33,864 bases of DNA from Labilithrix sp. (GTDB lineage Bacteria; Myxococcota_A; Polyangia; Polyangiales; Polyangiaceae), in the NCBI GenBank assembly GCA_019637195.1, contig JAHBWA010000097.1:1-33864 (forward strand), given 5' to 3'. Shown one piece after another: positions 30,610-33,864 of this stretch. How positions within the stretch are numbered: position 1 is the first letter of the stretch; each line of letters opens with the position of its first letter. The position numbers and the translations under genes were made by a program. Below the pieces are notes generated by a model. That model was given only the letters and a program-made list of their open reading frames with translations, did not search any database and had not been told where the DNA came from.

Positions 30610-32193
30610 TCACTTCCTCGGGCGGCTGCCGCCGAACGTGCTCGACCCCATGCAGAGCTCGTCCGAGTAGACGATGCGGTGCGCCTCCTCCGGGCCGAAC
30701 GCCTGCGCGAGCTCGGCCTCGAAGCTCGCCATTTCCCCGGTCGTCGAGAGGAACAGTCTGACGACCGGGTGGGACCGCTCGTTCGGGCCCGGCATCGGGC
30801 GGAGGCCCGCGCGGATCTCTCCCACCTCGCGCTTCGCGCGCGCCGCCGCCTCGCCGTCGCGCTCGTTCTCGTGGTCGAGCACGAGGTGGATGCAGGTGTC
30901 GGGGCCGACCTTCTCGGCCACCTCGGCGCTGCCGAGCGCCTCGGCGCAGAGCGGCTTGAGCGCGCTCCAGACGCGCTGGTTCGAGCGCTCGTACGCGTCC
31001 TTGAGCACGTGGGCGTCGTCGGGCGCGAGGCCGAGCGCGTTCAGCTTCTCGGGGCTCGGCGACCACGCGTCGCCCCGCTTCTTGAAGCACGGGATCTGGT
31101 ACTTGATGGTCCCGTCCTTGGCGAGCTCCTGCCAGTCGTCCGGCGACAGATCGAAGTCGTGCTTCATGCTCGACGGCGCGCCGTCCTGGGCGGCGGCGAG
31201 GCGCTGCTCGCTCCGCGAGAGCTTCGCCTCGAGGTCCGTCTTCTGCGACGCGAGGGCCTCGAGGCGCGCGCGGTACTCACCGATCTGGCGCACGAGGTTC
31301 TTGTTCGCCGCGCCGAACGGATCGTCGGAGGCCGCGGCGGCCGCGGCTACGTCCTGGTCGAACGCCCGCTCACCGTCGGCGGTCGACCCCGCGCGCTTCA
31401 CGCCGTCCGGTCCCACCCGAGCGGTCTCGCCCGCGCCGATCTCGACGCGCTCGCTCGCGTGCGACACCGCGACCTTGCCCTCGTACACCGCCACGAACGC
31501 CAGCGCCGACAGCGCCGCGCCGACCGCCCCCACCTTCACGTCACGCTTCGTCATGACCGCTTCCTCTGGACCTTTCTCTGCTCCCGACGGCCTCACCTTG
31601 ACGGCGAAGCAAGTTCCCTCGACGGCGACATCGCCCGCCGGCGTGTGCACGGTGAACCGGGCCCCCGGCTCCACGCGGTAGAAGACGTCGCCGCGACCCT
31701 GCACGACGTCGTCGCCGTCCCAGCGGACGCTCGCGCCGGGCTCGAGCACCGCGAGCGCGCGCGAGCCGATCGCGATCTCGACGCGCTCCGCGGCGATCGC
31801 CTCGCCGCGCGCGGGCGGCGTCGCGACCTTCACGAGCATCGCGGCCGCGAGGGCCAGCGCGGCGACTCCGCCGCCGACGGCCGCCCACCGCCGCGCGCGC
31901 GTCGTCGCGAGCTTCGTGGGCGCCTTCGACGCGGCGCCTTCGCCCGCGCTCGGCGCGACGGGACCCGCCACGACGCCTTCGCTCGGCGACGCGCCTTCGC
32001 CCGCGCTCGGCGCGAGGGGCCTGGCCGCGCCGCGTTCTTCCTCGGCGATCCGCGCGAGCACGCGGTCCGCGAAGTCGGTCGGCGGGAGGCGCGGCTCCCA
32101 GGCGTCGAGATCGACGCTCGCGCCGAGCGGCTCGCCGGCGCCCTCGTGCCTCGCGGGCGCCTCTCCGCCCGCCTCGTCCTCGACGTCCTTCAC
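30610..32193 (-). CDS. FecR-domain anti-sigma factor with membrane helix and coiled coil
   Basis: A 527-residue membrane protein that probably sequesters the ECF sigma factor encoded just upstream. The cytoplasmic N-terminus (about 1-100) ends in a low-complexity stretch with APSAGEGA twice. A membrane helix (about 105-122) leads to a FecR-like beta domain (about 130-263, with VEIAIGSRALAVLEPGASV and VEGTCFAVKV). An extra segment (about 201-235) with a second hydrophobic run, VGAVGAALSALAFVAVYEG, interrupts it. A coiled coil (296-336) and a Cys-containing C-terminal domain follow. The GTG start overlaps the sigma stop as GTGA at 32190-32193, so translation is coupled. No classical zinc-binding anti-sigma motif is present. 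Confidence 0.82.
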   Translation of the reverse strand: MKDVEDEAGGEAPARHEGAGEPLGASVDLDAWEPRLPPTDFADRVLARIAEEERGAARPLAPSAGEGASPSEGVVAGPVAPSAGEGAASKAPTKLATTRARRWAAVGGGVAALALAAAMLVKVATPPARGEAIAAERVEIAIGSRALAVLEPGASVRWDGDDVVQGRGDVFYRVEPGARFTVHTPAGDVAVEGTCFAVKVRPSGAEKGPEEAVMTKRDVKVGAVGAALSALAFVAVYEGKVAVSHASERVEIGAGETARVGPDGVKRAGSTADGERAFDQDVAAAAAASDDPFGAANKNLVRQIGEYRARLEALASQKTDLEAKLSRSEQRLAAAQDGAPSSMKHDFDLSPDDWQELAKDGTIKYQIPCFKKRGDAWSPSPEKLNALGLAPDDAHVLKDAYERSNQRVWSALKPLCAEALGSAEVAEKVGPDTCIHLVLDHENERDGEAAARAKREVGEIRAGLRPMPGPNERSHPVVRLFLSTTGEMASFEAELAQAFGPEEAHRIVYSDELCMGSSTFGGSRPRK

Positions 32194-32795
32194 GGTTGCC
32201 TCCACTCGCCCGCGAGCAGCGCTCGCATCTTCTCTCGCGCGCGAAAGAGCCTCGTCTTCGCGGTGCTCTCCGGGACGCGGAGCGCCTCCGCGATCTCCGC
32301 GATCGCGAGTCCGTGAAGCTCCGCGAGGACGAACGCCGCGCGCTGCTCGTCCGGGAGCCGCCCCGCGGCGTCGCCGATGGCGCGGCCGAGCTCGCGCCGC
32401 TCGAGCGAGATCTCCGGCGTCGATCCCGTCGTCATGTCGCCGTCGTCGTCGAGCTCGACGACCGCGACGCGGCGGCGCTTGCGCGCGTCGAGCGCGAGGC
32501 GCGTCGCGATCGTGAGCAGCCAAGTCGACACCTTCGCCGGGCCGTCGGGGTCGAAGCTGGGGAAGGCGCGGAACGCGCGCACGAACGTCTCCTGCGCGAG
32601 GTCCTCGACGTCGGGATCGTCGCGTTCGAGCATCCGCGAGAGGAGCGCGAAGACCATACGCTCGTAGCGCACGACGAACGCGCGATACGCGCCGGCGTCC
32701 TGCACCCGACACCGGGCGACGAGCGCGCGGTCGAGCGGGGCGGACGCGTCTCTCCGTGCCTGCGGAAACACCGCGCTCATCGCGAGAGCCATCAT
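32190..32795 (-). CDS. ECF RNA polymerase sigma factor (sigma-70 family)
   Basis: A 201-residue extracytoplasmic-function sigma factor. Region 2 includes YRAFVVRYERMVFALLSRML, DPDVEDLAQETFVRAFRAF and STWLLTIATRLALDARKRR. Region 4 has LPDEQRAAFVLAELHGLAIA and the recognition helix VPESTAKTRLFRAREKM. Nothing follows region 4, so it is a minimal sigma controlled in trans, most likely by the coupled FecR-type anti-sigma. Starts at 32795, 32792 and 32780 are possible; none has a strong ribosome site. Its regulon is unknown. Confidence 0.92.
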   Translation of the reverse strand: MMALAMSAVFPQARRDASAPLDRALVARCRVQDAGAYRAFVVRYERMVFALLSRMLERDDPDVEDLAQETFVRAFRAFPSFDPDGPAKVSTWLLTIATRLALDARKRRRVAVVELDDDGDMTTGSTPEISLERRELGRAIGDAAGRLPDEQRAAFVLAELHGLAIAEIAEALRVPESTAKTRLFRAREKMRALLAGEWRQP

Positions 32796-32995
32796 CGCCC
32801 AGTGACACGACGGACCGCCGAGAAGGTTCCCGCGAAATCACGCGGCGCCGCACGAACCGCAAAAACCCATTCGATATCCAATGCTTGAAAATCACGTCAT
32901 CCTGCGAACCTGCGCGCGACCGCTCGGCCTCCCCAGCGACGTGCGGCGAACGCCCCAGCGGCGAGCGCCAAGCCCTCAGCGGCGTCCGCCCGTCC
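32796..32995 (-). promoter_or_regulatory. Upstream region of the ECF sigma operon
   Basis: The 200 bases between the protease stop and the sigma start hold no gene. About 50-110 bases before the sigma ATG the sequence turns A/T-rich (near 32855-32905). A GGAAC (complement of 32826-32830), the usual core of ECF -35 elements, lies about 30 bases before the ATG and would be consistent with autoregulation, but I see no convincing -10 at the right spacing. Near 32995 there is a small CCTC-N4-GAGG stem at the protease stop. Confidence 0.35.
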
Positions 32996-33697
32996 TCAGC
33001 GGAGGCGCCGCGGAGGGCCGACGTCGACGAGTCGCCCCGTCTCGAGGAACGACCGCGTCGAGCGCTGGATCGTCGCGATCTGCCGCGCGTCTAGGAACAC
33101 CGTTCCACCGTCGCGCGTGTAGCTCATCAAGTTGTTCACGACGGTGCTGTGCTGCCGGTTGCCGAAGAAGTGTCCGAGCTCGTGCGCGAGCACCGTCGGC
33201 CGCGCCGTCCGCGCGAGCACGATGAAGCGCTTGCCGCCGCGGCCGGTCCAGCACACGCCCATCCGGTAGCGGCCTGGCTCGTCGACGTCCTCGAGGGCAC
33301 GAACGACGAACACGTCGATCGCGTTCGCCTCGGTCAGCGGCGTGAGCGCGTTCCGGTCGGCGCGCGTGTGGAGCTCGCCGTGCGGCTCGGCGAGCGGCTT
33401 CTCCATGGTCCAGCGGAAGCGCGCGCCGAGCGGCGCGAAGAAGCCGTTCGCGTCGTCGATCTGCCGCTGCACCCACGCGTCGTCGACGACGCGCTCGCCC
33501 TTCTCGTCACGCGCGATCGCGATCGCGAGGCCGAAGATCGGCGCCTCTTCTGCCGCAGCCTCGCCGGCGAACGCCAGCACGAGCGCCCCCGCCGCCAGCA
33601 GGCCTCCGAACGCGCGTACCGCGGCCGCCTTCGCGCCGCGTCGCGTCGCACGCGCCGCCAGGACAGCGCCCGTACGGCCCGCGGACGCGAGCGCCAT
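32996..33697 (-). CDS. Metzincin-like secreted metalloprotease
   Basis: A 233-residue predicted secreted zinc protease. A long basic N-region and hydrophobic core end near FAGEAAAEE (43-51) as a signal peptide. The zinc site is HELGHFFGNRQH (172-183), the HExxHxxGxxH signature of metzincins, and NNLMSY (188-193) gives the Met-turn. The prodomain is short or absent. The ATG at 33697 overlaps the stop of the uracil-DNA glycosylase gene as TGATG, which supports this start over codons further upstream in the same frame. I cannot name the metzincin family; the last zinc ligand being His fits most of them. Confidence 0.85.
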   Translation of the reverse strand: MALASAGRTGAVLAARATRRGAKAAAVRAFGGLLAAGALVLAFAGEAAAEEAPIFGLAIAIARDEKGERVVDDAWVQRQIDDANGFFAPLGARFRWTMEKPLAEPHGELHTRADRNALTPLTEANAIDVFVVRALEDVDEPGRYRMGVCWTGRGGKRFIVLARTARPTVLAHELGHFFGNRQHSTVVNNLMSYTRDGGTVFLDARQIATIQRSTRSFLETGRLVDVGPPRRLR

Positions 33698-33864
33698 CAC
33701 GAGGCGACCCGCGCGGCGCGCTCTCGCCTGACCGCCGCGAAGAGCGCGCCCATCGCCGGGTGACGCTTCACCTCGCCGAGGGCGCTCGCGAGGAGCGTCT
33801 TGCCCGGCTCGAGCTTGTGCCACGGCGACGCCCCGCTCGGATGCGGCAGCGCCACCACGTCGGT
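33697..33864 (-). CDS. Uracil-DNA glycosylase family protein, C-terminal fragment (5' end off window)
   Basis: The last 55 residues of a protein whose start lies beyond the right edge. VVALPHPSGASPWHK is the uracil-DNA glycosylase motif 2 (HPSG-x-x-x-W), which in these enzymes inserts into the DNA minor groove. The rest (LEPGKTLLASALGEVKRHPAM) is the usual C-terminal helix. The stop at 33697-33699 overlaps the protease ATG. The exact subfamily (4, 5 or 6) cannot be told from this end. Confidence 0.75.
   Translation of the reverse strand, partial: TDVVALPHPSGASPWHKLEPGKTLLASALGEVKRHPAMGALFAAVRRERAARVAS

Overview
The window reads as chromosomal DNA of a very GC-rich, gene-dense Gram-negative soil bacterium, most likely a myxobacterium of the Sorangium/Labilithrix type. 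I infer this from the heavy G/C bias at third codon positions (judged by eye, not counted), two transmembrane Ser/Thr protein kinases of the AEGGMG/GSGGMG type, several Cys-rich or Ser/Gly-spaced lipoproteins, TPR-PEGA and zinc-ribbon/low-complexity proteins, and an ECF sigma/FecR-type anti-sigma pair. I saw no rRNA, tRNA, insertion sequence, CRISPR array or phage gene.

Layout. 1-1417: a two-domain DsbA-like thioredoxin protein, cut by the left edge. 1648-2970: a small secreted protein and a PAP2 phosphatase. 3043-4182: chorismate mutase/prephenate dehydrogenase (TyrA). 4216-7426: a membrane Ser/Thr kinase, a Cys-rich lipoprotein and a TPR-PEGA protein. 7559-10172: glutamate dehydrogenase and glycine C-acetyltransferase (kbl). 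10433-13926: a small winged-helix protein, a three-gene operon that I read as sdpC-sdpA-sdpB, and a macro-domain protein. 14083-15099: an epimerase-type L-threonine dehydrogenase (tdh), partner enzyme of kbl. 15118-16489: a Tat-exported molybdopterin oxidoreductase with a PepSY membrane partner. 16584-20056: a HEAT-THUMP-methyltransferase fusion, a zinc-ribbon/Tudor-like protein and a PaaI-type thioesterase. 20183-23956: two lipoproteins on either side of cystathionine beta-synthase. 24007-25509: a methyltransferase divergent from a MutH homologue. 25636-27615: PgeF and a second Ser/Thr kinase. 27767-30547: a Kazal-like lipoprotein and an acyltransferase-SGNH protein. 30610-32795: anti-sigma and ECF sigma factors. 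32996-33864: a metzincin-like protease coupled to a uracil-DNA glycosylase that runs off the right edge.

The most interesting region is 10717-13303. The three translationally coupled genes have the hallmarks of the SdpC (toxin precursor), SdpA and SdpB (maturation) families known from the Bacillus sporulation-delaying-protein cannibalism toxin. Here the SdpC-like precursor is a predicted lipoprotein, has no cysteine beyond the lipobox, and carries about 108 residues of Tyr/Asn/Asp/Gly pentapeptide repeats between its N-terminal domain and its last ~50 residues. No SdpI-like immunity protein is visible. The second is a MutH with every catalytic residue conserved, outside the gammaproteobacterial setting where MutH is best known. 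A third pattern is structural: each of the four convergent gene spacers longer than 100 bp holds its own short imperfect direct repeats.
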